From contig NZ_JACHKZ010000010.1 in NCBI RefSeq assembly GCF_014207855.1, positions 88,206 to 152,205 on the forward strand: a DNA stretch of 64,000 nt, written 5' to 3'. The notes beneath the pieces were generated by a model. It saw only the letters and a list, made by a program, of their open reading frames with translations, had not been told where the DNA came from and ran no database searches. The position numbers and the translations under genes are program-made. Positions 1 to 8,330 of the stretch are shown here, in pieces; the first letter of the stretch is position 1, and each line of letters opens with the position of its first letter. The DNA is from Comamonas odontotermitis (lineage in GTDB: Bacteria; Pseudomonadota; Gammaproteobacteria; Burkholderiales; Burkholderiaceae_C).

Positions 1-1
1 G

Positions 2-127
2 GGGCTGTCTTCGAGGTTTGGCTTGATAGCGGTGAGCCTGTATCTGCTCTCCGGTGCGGTTTGTACCTTGGCAGCCCTGGGCATCAACCGTGCGCTGGAG
101 TCGAGGGAGTCGGCCGGTGCTGATTGA
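2..127 (+). CDS. C-terminal end of a membrane transporter (partial)
   Basis: Open in this frame from the window edge to a TGA at 125-127. The 41 visible residues contain one strongly hydrophobic helix (FGLIAVSLYLLSGAVCTL) followed by a short charged tail, as at the end of a major-facilitator-type transporter. The beginning lies outside the window, so the family is inferred only from the last membrane segment. The other two forward frames give less membrane-like peptides. A hairpin with a T-run follows about 100 bases downstream. Confidence 0.5.
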   Translation, partial: GLSSRFGLIAVSLYLLSGAVCTLAALGINRALESRESAGAD

Positions 128-227
128 GCGCCTATCCGGAGCGGTCCGGAAACCCGGTTTTATCAGGGAATGGTCTATTGAAGACTGGAGCCGCGGATTG
201 ACCTGACGGCCTCCGCCTTGATAGAAA

Positions 228-256
228 AAGAGCTGTTTGAAGGCAGCTCTTTCTTA
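228..256. terminator. Intrinsic terminator, convergent genes
   Basis: An 8-bp stem (AAGAGCTG / CAGCTCTT) with an 8-base loop has A-rich sequence on the left and T-rich sequence on the right. It lies between the end of the transporter gene and the convergent end of rlhA, so it could serve both strands. Confidence 0.6.
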
Positions 257-271
257 TGGTGAGCCCGCTTT

Positions 272-2284
272 TCAGGGCTGTGTTGCCGCAGGCCGCGTGC
301 GGTAGAACTGCATCGGAAACTCTTGCATTTCCTTGAAGTGCTGGTTCATCACCGATTTCTTCATCTTGCCCACCACATGCATCTCGCAGGGCTTGCAGTC
401 AAAGCGCAGCGTGAGCTTTTCCTTGCCGTTGATGAGTTGCAGCGGTTCGGCCTTGATGGTGCCCTTGACGCCGATCACGCCCTTGGCCTGCTTGGGGCAC
501 AGGCTCATCGAGAAGCGCACGCAGTGTTTGGTGATCATCAGCGAGACCTCGCCTTCCTCTTCCTTGCTCTCGTAGGCAGCGTCGATCACTTTCACCCCAT
601 GCTTGACGTAGAAGTCGTGGGCCTTGTGGTTGAACACATTGGCGAGGTAGGTGAGGGTGTCTTCGGGGAAGGGTGCGGGCGGCTCCACGGGTTTGGCGCG
701 CGGCAGGCGCACAAAGCCCTTGGCACGCGCTTGCTCCAGTGCGGTCACGGCATCGCGCCGCAGTTGGTTGAGCGCCGATGCTGGCACGAACCAGGGCTGC
801 GAAAGCTGCAGGCTGATGTCGTGTACGGCGAAAACGGTGGCGCCAAAGCGGCCCAGTTGCTCGCGCAACGATGCCTCGGACTTGGCGGCATCGGTGGCCG
901 TCTGGTGGGCTTGGGCAATGGCGGCGCTACCGGTAAAACCGTCCTCGTCGGTCAGTTGCAGGGAAAAGCCGTCGGCGGTCTCGCGCAGCTCTGCCCACAG
1001 GCCGATGCGACGGTCGCTGGATTTCTTGTCCAGCGTGCGGACCCAGTCCATGTCGCGGTTGCGGTTGATCTCCAGGCCCTTGCGCAGGTCCTTGAACTCG
1101 GCAATCTCGTTTTTGGGGAACACGCGCCAGATACCCTTTTTGGCGCTGACGCATTCGGCGCGGTTGATGTGCACGCCCACCAGTTCCTTTTGCAGGTCGT
1201 AGTAGCACAGGCCGTCGCCGTTGTGCAGCACGGCGGTCTTGTCGCGCACTTCCAGCTCGAACCACTTGTCGCCTGTCTGGCCCACCTGCGTGACCCAGCC
1301 GATGGCACGGCCCGGCGTCTTGGGCGTGTCGAAGGCGCCGATGTCATCCTTGCGGCCGTTGACGAAGTAATCGGTAAACTCGCGGTTGAAGTTCTGGTCC
1401 GGGTCGGGCTCGAAGCTGAAGGTGGTGCGTCCCGAGGACGAGCGTGCCAGCGGCGCGTCGGAGAACTCGCGCTCTTCGATGATTTCGTCGAGCAGCTTGC
1501 GGTAATGGGCGGTGATGTTCTTCACATAGCCCATATCCTTGTAGCGGCCCTCGATCTTGAAGCTGCGCACGCCTGCGTCAATCAATGCGCGCAGGTTGTC
1601 GCTCTGGTTGTTGTCCTTCATCGACAGCACGTGTTTCTCGTGGGCGATGATGCGGCCGCTGCCATCCAGCACCTCATAGGGCAGGCGGCAGGCCTGGTTG
1701 CAGTCGCCACGGTTGGCGCTGCGGCCCGTGTGGGCGTGGCTGATGAAGCACTGGCCCGAATAGGCCACGCACAGCGCGCCGTGCACAAAGAATTCAATGG
1801 TGGTGCGCGCCGGATCGGTGGCTGCTCGCACGGCGGCAATCTGGCGCAGATCCAGCTCGCGCGCCACCACGATCTGCGACAGGCCTGCGTCCTGCAGAAA
1901 GCGGGCTTTTTCAGGGGTGCGAATGTCTGACTGCGTGGACGCATGCAGCTGGATGGGTGGCAGGTCCAGCTCCAGCAGGCCCATGTCCTGAATGATCAGC
2001 GCGTCGGCCCCGGCCTTGTAGACCTGCCAGGCCATCTGGCGGGCGGCTTCCAGCTCGTCGTCGCGCAAAATGGTGTTGAGCGTGATGAAGATGCGGCTGC
2101 CAAAGCGATGGGCGTGGGTGATCAGTCGCTCCAGCTCACGGATATCGTTGCCTGCGGTTGCACGCGCGCCAAAGGCTGGGCCACCGATGTAGACGGCATC
2201 GGCGCCATGGTTGACGGCTTCAATGCCGATATCGGCATCACGGGCCGGAGAGAGCAGTTCGAGCTGGTGGGGCAAGAGGGACAT
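272..2284 (-). CDS. rlhA: Peptidase U32 family protein, probable 23S rRNA C2501 hydroxylase RlhA
   Basis: A 670-aa protein with the U32 'collagenase-like' N-terminal barrel (LLSPARD at residues 11-17; AVYIGGPAFGARA near 30-42) and a long C-terminal extension. The length fits RlhA/YdcP (about 650 aa) and not the shorter TrhP/YegQ. Cysteines at about 172, 179, 195 and 199 (HGALCVAYSGQC, RGDCNQACR) match the cluster conserved in this family and thought to bind iron-sulfur. RlhA hydroxylates C2501 of 23S rRNA using prephenate-derived chemistry in E. coli. The start is the ATG at 2284. It stands alone, convergent with the preceding transporter. The name rests on length and motifs; a U32 paralogue is possible. 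Confidence 0.85.
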   Translation of the reverse strand: MSLLPHQLELLSPARDADIGIEAVNHGADAVYIGGPAFGARATAGNDIRELERLITHAHRFGSRIFITLNTILRDDELEAARQMAWQVYKAGADALIIQDMGLLELDLPPIQLHASTQSDIRTPEKARFLQDAGLSQIVVARELDLRQIAAVRAATDPARTTIEFFVHGALCVAYSGQCFISHAHTGRSANRGDCNQACRLPYEVLDGSGRIIAHEKHVLSMKDNNQSDNLRALIDAGVRSFKIEGRYKDMGYVKNITAHYRKLLDEIIEEREFSDAPLARSSSGRTTFSFEPDPDQNFNREFTDYFVNGRKDDIGAFDTPKTPGRAIGWVTQVGQTGDKWFELEVRDKTAVLHNGDGLCYYDLQKELVGVHINRAECVSAKKGIWRVFPKNEIAEFKDLRKGLEINRNRDMDWVRTLDKKSSDRRIGLWAELRETADGFSLQLTDEDGFTGSAAIAQAHQTATDAAKSEASLREQLGRFGATVFAVHDISLQLSQPWFVPASALNQLRRDAVTALEQARAKGFVRLPRAKPVEPPAPFPEDTLTYLANVFNHKAHDFYVKHGVKVIDAAYESKEEEGEVSLMITKHCVRFSMSLCPKQAKGVIGVKGTIKAEPLQLINGKEKLTLRFDCKPCEMHVVGKMKKSVMNQHFKEMQEFPMQFYRTRPAATQP

Positions 2285-2504
2285 AGGGGCGCGATGATAC
2301 TTGCTTCGCGCCTGCGGAGTGGCCCGCAGCCCAATGCCGCAGCGATCCTTCCGCCATGGGCAACAGGGTGTCTGCGCTATCTGGGTGAAGCAAGTGGTTG
2401 ATTTTTGTCAATTTTAACCGGTTTGTCGTTTGGTGCAGGTTGTGTGGCATCGGGGAGCGGGCGGTTCGCTGATGGCAGGTGCAGACGCCGGGCTGAGGAT
2501 GTTA

Positions 2505-2770
2505 GAACCTGTTCAAAGTCTCCTCGCGCCGCGACAGTACCTTGGCGGGATGAGATACGAGGCGAAGTAGCGCAGCAATAGCATTGCTATTGCGAGGATC
2601 TGCAACGACGTAGATCGCCCGCCAAGCTACTGTCCCTGCGGGTTGGGGCGCAATCGGGCGATTTCTGCGCGCTGCATTTCGCTTGGGCATGAGCCCAAGC
2701 ATCGCTACATCGCTTCGAACGCATCCCGATTGCGCCTCAACGCGGCTGCGTAGAGACTTTGAACAGGCTC
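2505..2770. mobile_element. MITE-like element with 18-bp terminal inverted repeats
   Basis: The 266-bp stretch begins GAACCTGTTCAAAGTCTC and ends with the inverse complement (one mismatch), ending GGCTC. It is flanked on both sides by TTA, consistent with a 3-bp TNA target duplication of the kind made by IS5-family elements of the IS1031 group. Inside are further inverted repeats: GACAGTACCTTGGCGGG near 2533 pairs with CCCGCCAAGCTACTGTC near 2620, and CGCAATCGGGCGAT near 2650 pairs with a copy near 2725. No convincing coding frame fills it. I read it as a non-autonomous element mobilised in trans. Confidence 0.75.
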
Positions 2771-2823
2771 TTAGGCCCTGCCGCGCGATAATCGCGCCAT
2801 CACAACTGGTTGTAGAGGGATGT

Positions 2824-3078
2824 ATGCGCGCTGTTTTTGGTTTGGTAGGTATCTTGGTGGTCATGGCCATTGTTGCCATCCTGATGAAACAGAATCTGCA
2901 GGCCACGCGCAGTGCGGGCACCGCAGGCTCTCCGCCTGCTGTGGAAGGCGTCAAGGTGCCGCAGGTTGATACCAGCAAGAATGTGCGTGAGCAGAGCCAG
3001 CAGATTCAACAGCAGGTGCAGACAGAACTGAACCAGGCTTTGCAGCAGGGTGCAGACCGTGTGAAAGAGGCCGAATGA
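2824..3078 (+). CDS. Small membrane-anchored protein of unknown function
   Basis: An 84-aa protein with an N-terminal hydrophobic segment (residues 4-21, VFGLVGILVVMAIVAIL) and a hydrophilic, Gln-rich, probably coiled-coil tail (SQQIQQQVQTELNQALQQ). A purine-rich ribosome site (AGAGGGA) lies just before the ATG at 2824. The layout suggests a single-pass inner-membrane protein with its tail outside or inside the cytoplasm; the sequence does not decide which. I do not recognise a family. It stands between the MITE and tadA. Confidence 0.7.
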   Translation: MRAVFGLVGILVVMAIVAILMKQNLQATRSAGTAGSPPAVEGVKVPQVDTSKNVREQSQQIQQQVQTELNQALQQGADRVKEAE

Positions 3079-3256
3079 AAATGGCCTTCTGCGTGTTCCC
3101 TGGAATTGATGATTGCTATTTTTTGTGAGCGCATGCAGTGGGCGTTGAACCCTTTCTGTCATGTCCTTGTGTCTTAAAGCTTGTTCTACGGCAATCGATG
3201 CCATGGCCATTTCGAGTGATGGACATGGTGCAAGCCTGTCCACCGGCCTCCAATCC

Positions 3257-4687
3257 ATGACAGCGGATCCATCCATTCCCCATTTTGAAGACGATACGCA
3301 CTGGATGCGGGCGGCGCTGCAGCAGGCGCAGGCGGCTGCGCAAGCTGGCGAAGTGCCGGTGGGCGCTGTTGTGGTGCGGGACGGCGTCATCATCGGCCGT
3401 GGGTGCAATCAGCCTGTAGGGCTGCACGACCCCAGCGCCCATGCAGAAATCCAGGCGCTGCGCGATGCGGCGCAGCATCTGGGCAACTACCGGCTGGAAG
3501 GCTGCACGCTCTATGTGACGCTGGAGCCTTGCGCCATGTGCGCAGGGGCCATCCTGAACGCGCGCCTGGCCCGTGTGGTGTGGGGCGCTGCCGAGCCCCG
3601 CACCGGCGCGGCGGGTTCGGTGGTCAATCTGTTTGCCAATGCCCAGCTCAACCACCACACGCAAACCACAGCCGGGGTTCTGGCCGAAGACGCAGCTGCC
3701 TTGCTGACCGGATTTTTCGCGGGGCGCAGGCAGGCCCAGCAAGTGGCTGCCCGGGCCGCGCATCCTTTGCGCGATGATGCGCTTCGTGTGGATGAAAAGA
3801 TATTCAGTGCTGGTTGTGATTGCGCTGGTAGCTCCTGTTTTTATAGTAATTGGCCTGTGCTGGCGGGTTTGCGCCTGCATGTCAAAGACAGCCATGCGAA
3901 TGGCTCTGGTGCACCTGCTGCCATGCGCTGGTTGATGCTGCCTGCCAGTCCGGCCCCCCAGGGACTTTTTCGTCCGCTGGCCCAGGCATTGGCGGCCGAG
4001 GGAGACCGCGTGGTCGTGCCGGACTGGATCGGCCTGGGCCGCAGTGACAGGCCCAAGAAGGACGCGGCGGTGAGTGACGCCTTGCACCTGGCGGTGCTGC
4101 AGGCGTTGGTAGAGCATTTACAGCTGCTGCCCGATGCACTGCCAGCCCCTGCAAAGCTGGTGATTGCCGCGCACGGCGATGCATCGCGTCTGGGTCTGGC
4201 CCTGTACCGATTGCTCGCGCAGGCCGGTGTGCCGCTCGCGCGCATGGGGCTGTGGCTTATCAACCCCGCACTGCCGCGCCACGCCACACCGGCCTATCGC
4301 CAATGGTTGGAGCAGGTGCAGCGCAAACCTGCCTTGGATGTAGTGCAAGCACTACAGAGCAGTGCATTGGATGGGTTGCCTGGTGCAGATATCGCACAGT
4401 GGCAGGCACAGTTCCCCGACAAGGGGCACCGCGCCGGGCTGCGCGCCTGGGCGCGCGATGCGCAGGCATGGGTGGACGCAGAGGCGGGCAGCATGAATGC
4501 CTCCTTGGATCTGCCGGATGCCAGTCTGGTGAGCGTGGGAGAAAGCGCCCAATGGTGGCCGTGGCCAACACTGGCGGCATTGGATACGGCCCCGCGCCTG
4601 TGTCCAGGTGGGGATTGGCTGCCATTGCAAAATCCGCAGGCGTTGCTGGAGCACGCCGCTTTTTTCCGCTCCACACCGCAGCAGTGA
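3257..4687 (+). CDS. tadA: tRNA adenosine(34) deaminase TadA fused to a C-terminal alpha/beta-hydrolase-like domain
   Basis: Residues 1-160 form the tRNA A34-to-inosine deaminase: zinc ligand and catalytic pair in SAHAEIQAL (H62, E64) and TLEPCAMCAG (C92, C95). Family members end near residue 160-170, but this frame continues to 476 aa. Residues from about 200 resemble an alpha/beta hydrolase (GLFRPLAQALAAEGDRVVVP, then PDWIGLGRSDRP), yet the expected nucleophile elbow reads AAHGDASRLG, so the serine is not in the usual place and the domain may be non-catalytic. The ATG at 3257 is chosen because family homology starts soon after it; in-frame ATGs at 3161 and 3203 would add unconserved residues. 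No clear ribosome site is visible for any of them. Confidence 0.85.
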   Translation: MTADPSIPHFEDDTHWMRAALQQAQAAAQAGEVPVGAVVVRDGVIIGRGCNQPVGLHDPSAHAEIQALRDAAQHLGNYRLEGCTLYVTLEPCAMCAGAILNARLARVVWGAAEPRTGAAGSVVNLFANAQLNHHTQTTAGVLAEDAAALLTGFFAGRRQAQQVAARAAHPLRDDALRVDEKIFSAGCDCAGSSCFYSNWPVLAGLRLHVKDSHANGSGAPAAMRWLMLPASPAPQGLFRPLAQALAAEGDRVVVPDWIGLGRSDRPKKDAAVSDALHLAVLQALVEHLQLLPDALPAPAKLVIAAHGDASRLGLALYRLLAQAGVPLARMGLWLINPALPRHATPAYRQWLEQVQRKPALDVVQALQSSALDGLPGADIAQWQAQFPDKGHRAGLRAWARDAQAWVDAEAGSMNASLDLPDASLVSVGESAQWWPWPTLAALDTAPRLCPGGDWLPLQNPQALLEHAAFFRSTPQQ

Positions 4688-4874
4688 TGACAATGTGACT
4701 GTGCTTGCCCGCCCGGGCGTGCCATCGGGCTTGCCCTGCTGCACAATGGCTGCTGACCAAAGTTGTTGCGGTTTGCGCAGATTGGGCTGGGGCATTGCAT
4801 TCTTCGCATGAAGATGCCTGTTGCAGGCCCTTGCAAGCGCAGCCCTCGTTGTTTTTGCTTCCACACGTTTTGCC

Positions 4875-6122
4875 ATGACCGAGCCACGTACACCCGCGCC
4901 ATCGGCGCTGACTGACCTGATCCACCACCCTTACGAGCCGACCGCCCCGTTTTCCGCGCCTCAGCCGGGCGTATTCAAGGCATCGAGCATCTTTTTCCCC
5001 AATGTGCAGGCCATGCGCAGCTGGGACTGGAAGGACAAGAGCGCTTTCACCTACGGCTTGCATGGCACGCCTACCGCCTACATTCTGGAAGAGCGCATTG
5101 CCGCGCTGGAAGGCGGCAAGCACTGCCTGCTGGTGACAAGCGGCCTCGCCGCGATTTCTGTGGTGGGCCTTGCCATGCTCCGCGCGGGCGACCATGTGCT
5201 GCTGCCCGACAACGTCTATGGCCCGAGCAAGGGCTTTGCCGAGAGCGAGTTGGCGCGTTATGGCGTGAGCGTGGGCTATTACCAGCCGTTGAGCGTAGAG
5301 CACTGTGCCAGCCAGATCCAGCCCAACACCCGTCTGGTCTGGCTGGAGGCTGCGGGTTCGGTGAGCATGGAGTTTCCCGATCTCCGAGCGCTGGTGCAGC
5401 TGTGCAAGGAAAAAGCTATTCCCACCGCCATTGACAACACCTGGGGTGCGGGCCTTGCCTTCAATGTGTTCGATCTGGACGGCGACGGCTCTCACCGCCT
5501 GGGTGTCGATATCTCGGCGCATGCACTCACCAAATACCCCAGCGGTGGCGGCGATGTGCTGATGGGCGCCATCACCTCGCGTGATCCGGCCATCCACCGC
5601 CGGCTGCAGGCCACACACATGCACATGGGTTTTGGCGTGGGCGTCAATGATGTGGAAACCATTCTGCGCAGCCTGCCCAGCATGTCATTGCGCTACTACG
5701 CGCACGACGCGGCAGCGCGCCAGTTGGCAGGCTTCATGGCGCAGCAGGCGGCGGTGGTGCAGGTGCTGCATCCTGCCTTGGCGGGCTCGCCGGGCCATGC
5801 GCACTGGAAAGCGCAATGCGGAGGCAAAACCGGGCCACATGGGCTTGAAGGCGCCGCAGCAGGGCTCTTCAGTGTGGTGATCGATCCGCGCTACACGCAA
5901 TCGCAGATTGATCTGTTCTGCGAAAGCCTGCGCTGGTTCAAGCTGGCGTATAGCTGGGGCGGCCCCATCAGCCTGGTGGTGCCCTACAGGATCGGCAGCA
6001 TGCGTTCGCTGCCGGAAGAGAGCCTGAAGCCGGGCACGGTCGTGCGTTTCTCGATTGGCCTGGAAGATGTGGCTGATCTGCAGGCAGACTTGGCGCAGGC
6101 GCTGCAGAAGGCGTTTGGCTGA
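4875..6122 (+). CDS. metC: Cystathionine beta-lyase-like PLP enzyme
   Basis: A 415-aa member of the Cys/Met metabolism PLP family (fold type I). The PLP lysine is probably K220 in SAHALTKYPSGGG; the cofactor contacts TSGLAA (about 88-93) and AIDNTWGAG (about 185) are also visible. The reaction is probably cleavage of cystathionine to homocysteine in methionine synthesis, as for MetC, though close relatives are gamma-lyases or C-S lyases and the specificity cannot be read here. The ATG at 4875 fits the family length; an upstream in-frame start would add 18 residues of no obvious value. It stands alone on the plus strand. Confidence 0.8.
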   Translation: MTEPRTPAPSALTDLIHHPYEPTAPFSAPQPGVFKASSIFFPNVQAMRSWDWKDKSAFTYGLHGTPTAYILEERIAALEGGKHCLLVTSGLAAISVVGLAMLRAGDHVLLPDNVYGPSKGFAESELARYGVSVGYYQPLSVEHCASQIQPNTRLVWLEAAGSVSMEFPDLRALVQLCKEKAIPTAIDNTWGAGLAFNVFDLDGDGSHRLGVDISAHALTKYPSGGGDVLMGAITSRDPAIHRRLQATHMHMGFGVGVNDVETILRSLPSMSLRYYAHDAAARQLAGFMAQQAAVVQVLHPALAGSPGHAHWKAQCGGKTGPHGLEGAAAGLFSVVIDPRYTQSQIDLFCESLRWFKLAYSWGGPISLVVPYRIGSMRSLPEESLKPGTVVRFSIGLEDVADLQADLAQALQKAFG

Positions 6123-6188
6123 ATGCAGCGTGAAGCGGTGCAGCGCCGCTGTTCAGGTTTCTTGAGGTAAAAAAACCAGCTCCGCGCG

Positions 6189-6881
6189 CTACATCAGCTT
6201 CTGCAACTGCGGCCACACATTGGCCAGCAGTGTGGGGTGGGCGCTGGCGAGCGGGTGGATGCGGTCGGCCTGAAAGTTCTTGCCTGCGTCGGGTACATCG
6301 GCCACGCCTTGCAGCAAGAAGGGTACCAGCCCGGTCTTCTTGTCGGCAGCCAGTGTGGTAAAGACCTTGGCGAAATCGGCGGTGTAGCGGGCGCCATAGT
6401 TGGGTGGCACCTGCATACCCAGCAGCAGCACCTTGGCGCCCGATTGCTGCGCGCTGTCCACCATGGCGGCCAGATTGGCCTGTGTGCTGGCAAGCGGCAG
6501 GCCGCGCAGGGCGTCGTTGGCACCCAGCTCAATCACCACAATCTTTGGCTGGTGCTGCTTGAGAAGACCTGCCAGGCGAGCGCGGCCGCCGGAGCTCGTA
6601 TCTCCGCTGATGCTGGCATTCACGACCTGGTAGGCAGGGCTCTTCTGCTGCGCGAGCCGGCTCTGCAGCAGCGCCACCCAACCGCTTCCGCGGGCGATGC
6701 CGTACTCCGCACTGATGGAGTCTCCGACGACCAGAATCGTCGCTGGCGCAGATGGCTGGGCGCTTGCCACTGTAAAACCCATAGCAGCCCAGGACATCAA
6801 GGGTGCCGTTACGATGGTGCGGACAAAATGCCGCCTGCCAAGGCGCGCGCCGCAATTGGATGGAGAGAAGCTGTTTTTCAT
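6189..6881 (-). CDS. TesA-like arylesterase (SGNH/GDSL hydrolase), exported
   Basis: A 230-aa SGNH hydrolase of the TesA/arylesterase type. The nucleophile block is VVGDSISAEYG (Ser about 55), the oxyanion block is ELGANDALRG, and the Asp/His pair is DRIHPLASAH near the C terminus. The N terminus has GRRHFVRT followed by a hydrophobic stretch to ASAQP, which looks like a twin-arginine-type signal, so it is probably periplasmic. The start is the ATG at 6881; its two 5' bases are shared with the start of the divergent ABC gene. The tesA/ybbA divergent arrangement is also known in E. coli. Confidence 0.9.
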   Translation of the reverse strand: MKNSFSPSNCGARLGRRHFVRTIVTAPLMSWAAMGFTVASAQPSAPATILVVGDSISAEYGIARGSGWVALLQSRLAQQKSPAYQVVNASISGDTSSGGRARLAGLLKQHQPKIVVIELGANDALRGLPLASTQANLAAMVDSAQQSGAKVLLLGMQVPPNYGARYTADFAKVFTTLAADKKTGLVPFLLQGVADVPDAGKNFQADRIHPLASAHPTLLANVWPQLQKLM

Positions 6882-7599
6882 GAATGACGCATTGCTTTCG
6901 CAGACACAGGGGGCCCCTGCGGTGCTTGAGGCCCGCGGATTGGGTAAATCGGTCACCGATTCCACCGGCACCTTGACGATCCTGCATGATGTGGACTTTA
7001 GTATCGCACGGGGCGAAACCGTCGCCATCGTAGGTGCATCGGGCTCGGGCAAGAGCACCTTGCTGTCCTTGCTGGCGGGCCTCGATACACCGACCACGGG
7101 CACGGTACGGGTGGGCGGCGAAGACCTGTTCGCGCTGGATGAAGACGCGCGGGCGGCACTGCGCGCGCGCAGCATGGGTTTTGTATTTCAGAACTTCCAG
7201 CTCATGGGCAATCTGACGGCCATTGAGAATGTGATGCTGCCGCTGGAGTTGGCGGGCAGGCGCGATGCACGCAAGCTGGCGGCCCAGATGCTGGAGCGTG
7301 TGGGTCTGGGTCAGCGGTTGTCGCACTATCCCAAGCTGCTTTCGGGTGGCGAGCAGCAGCGCGTGGCGCTGGCGCGGGCCTTTGTGGTGGAGCCCGCAGT
7401 GCTGCTGGCCGACGAGCCGACAGGAAGCCTGGATTTCGCCACAGGCGAGGCGGTGATGCGGCTGATCATGGATCTGAACCGGGAGTTTGGTACCACCTTG
7501 ATGATGGTGACCCACGACCGCAGCATTGCAGCGCAATGCAACCGCGCCATCACCATTGCGGCTGGTGCCGTGGTGCAGGACAGCAGTACGGCTCTCTAA
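6880..7599 (+). CDS. ybbA: YbbA/LolD-type ABC transporter ATPase
   Basis: A 239-aa ABC ATPase of the MacB/LolD/YbbA group, with Walker A GASGSGKS, signature [14 protein letters not shown], Walker [12 protein letters not shown] and the switch histidine in VTHDR. Its start codon overlaps that of the divergent esterase in the palindrome CATG; its ribosome site GGAGAGA (6862-6868) lies inside the esterase coding region. In E. coli the permease ybbP follows ybbA, but here the next gene encodes a lipid phosphatase and no permease is seen in the window. The transported substrate is unknown. Confidence 0.9.
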   Translation: MNDALLSQTQGAPAVLEARGLGKSVTDSTGTLTILHDVDFSIARGETVAIVGASGSGKSTLLSLLAGLDTPTTGTVRVGGEDLFALDEDARAALRARSMGFVFQNFQLMGNLTAIENVMLPLELAGRRDARKLAAQMLERVGLGQRLSHYPKLLSGGEQQRVALARAFVVEPAVLLADEPTGSLDFATGEAVMRLIMDLNREFGTTLMMVTHDRSIAAQCNRAITIAAGAVVQDSSTAL

Positions 7600-7730
7600 A
7601 AACGTGTTTCACCAGAAGCTTCTTGCATTAAGACATCGGTAAGTTCGTGACGCCACAGTGCCTTCCTGCGGAAAGCGCTGCTACCGGGTGAATGCCCATC
7701 CAGGGCGGCCTTCTGCCTCAGAGGGTTGCA

Positions 7731-8327
7731 ATGGAAGAGATAAATCTGCAATGGTTTGCATGGATGGCCGGTGGGGTTACGCCAACAGCCTGGGCGCTGG
7801 TGATTGCCCGGTGGCTGGGCACCTATGGCGTGGTGCTGGCAGCGGCTGTGCTGGTATGGATTTGGTGGAAGCATCCGGCAAATCGCCTCTATGTGATGGG
7901 CAGCCTCATCTGCTGTGCTGCCGCCGTATTGCTGGCGCACCGTCTGGCGCTGTGGATAGGCCATCCTCGCCCATTTGTCATGGGACTCAGCCCTGCCTAT
8001 ATCGACCATGCCGCTCGAGGATCCCTGCCCAGCGCCCACGCCAGTGCGCTCTTTACCATCGGATTTTGCCTGCTGGGGCTGCGGCAGCTGCGTCTTGCAG
8101 GTGCGGCAATCCTGGCAGCCGGTGTGGCCGTGAGTTGGGGGCGGGTGTACTGCGGAGTGCATTTCCCGCTGGACATCGCTGCTGGTGCGGCCCTGGGGCT
8201 CATGGTGGCGGGCATTTATGGATGGACGTGGCGCCATGCAAGTCCTGCGACGCTGGAGCAAGGTGCCAAAGAGCGGCAGAACCATGCACCATTTGGGCAG
8301 CACTCTGTGCCTGCGGCGGCGGAGTAG
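7731..8327 (+). CDS. PAP2-family membrane phosphatase, undecaprenyl-diphosphatase-like
   Basis: A 198-aa protein with about five membrane helices and the three PAP2 motifs: RLALWIGHPRP (motif 1), SLPSAHAS (motif 2, variant of PSGH) and WGRVYCGVHFPLDI (motif 3, with catalytic His). It resembles BcrC/YbjG-type enzymes that recycle undecaprenyl pyrophosphate or remove phosphate from lipid carriers at the outer face of the inner membrane. It is followed after 3 bases by the ArnT-like glycosyltransferase gene, so the two probably act in one lipid-linked sugar pathway. The ATG at 7731 places a weak GAGG ribosome site upstream. Confidence 0.85.
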   Translation: MEEINLQWFAWMAGGVTPTAWALVIARWLGTYGVVLAAAVLVWIWWKHPANRLYVMGSLICCAAAVLLAHRLALWIGHPRPFVMGLSPAYIDHAARGSLPSAHASALFTIGFCLLGLRQLRLAGAAILAAGVAVSWGRVYCGVHFPLDIAAGAALGLMVAGIYGWTWRHASPATLEQGAKERQNHAPFGQHSVPAAAE

Positions 8328-8330
8328 GGC

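Noticed and set aside
323..1930. Long open frame of 535 codons antisense to rlhA
   Set aside because: It is the complement of a clear RlhA coding region and has a composition typical of high-GC shadow frames.
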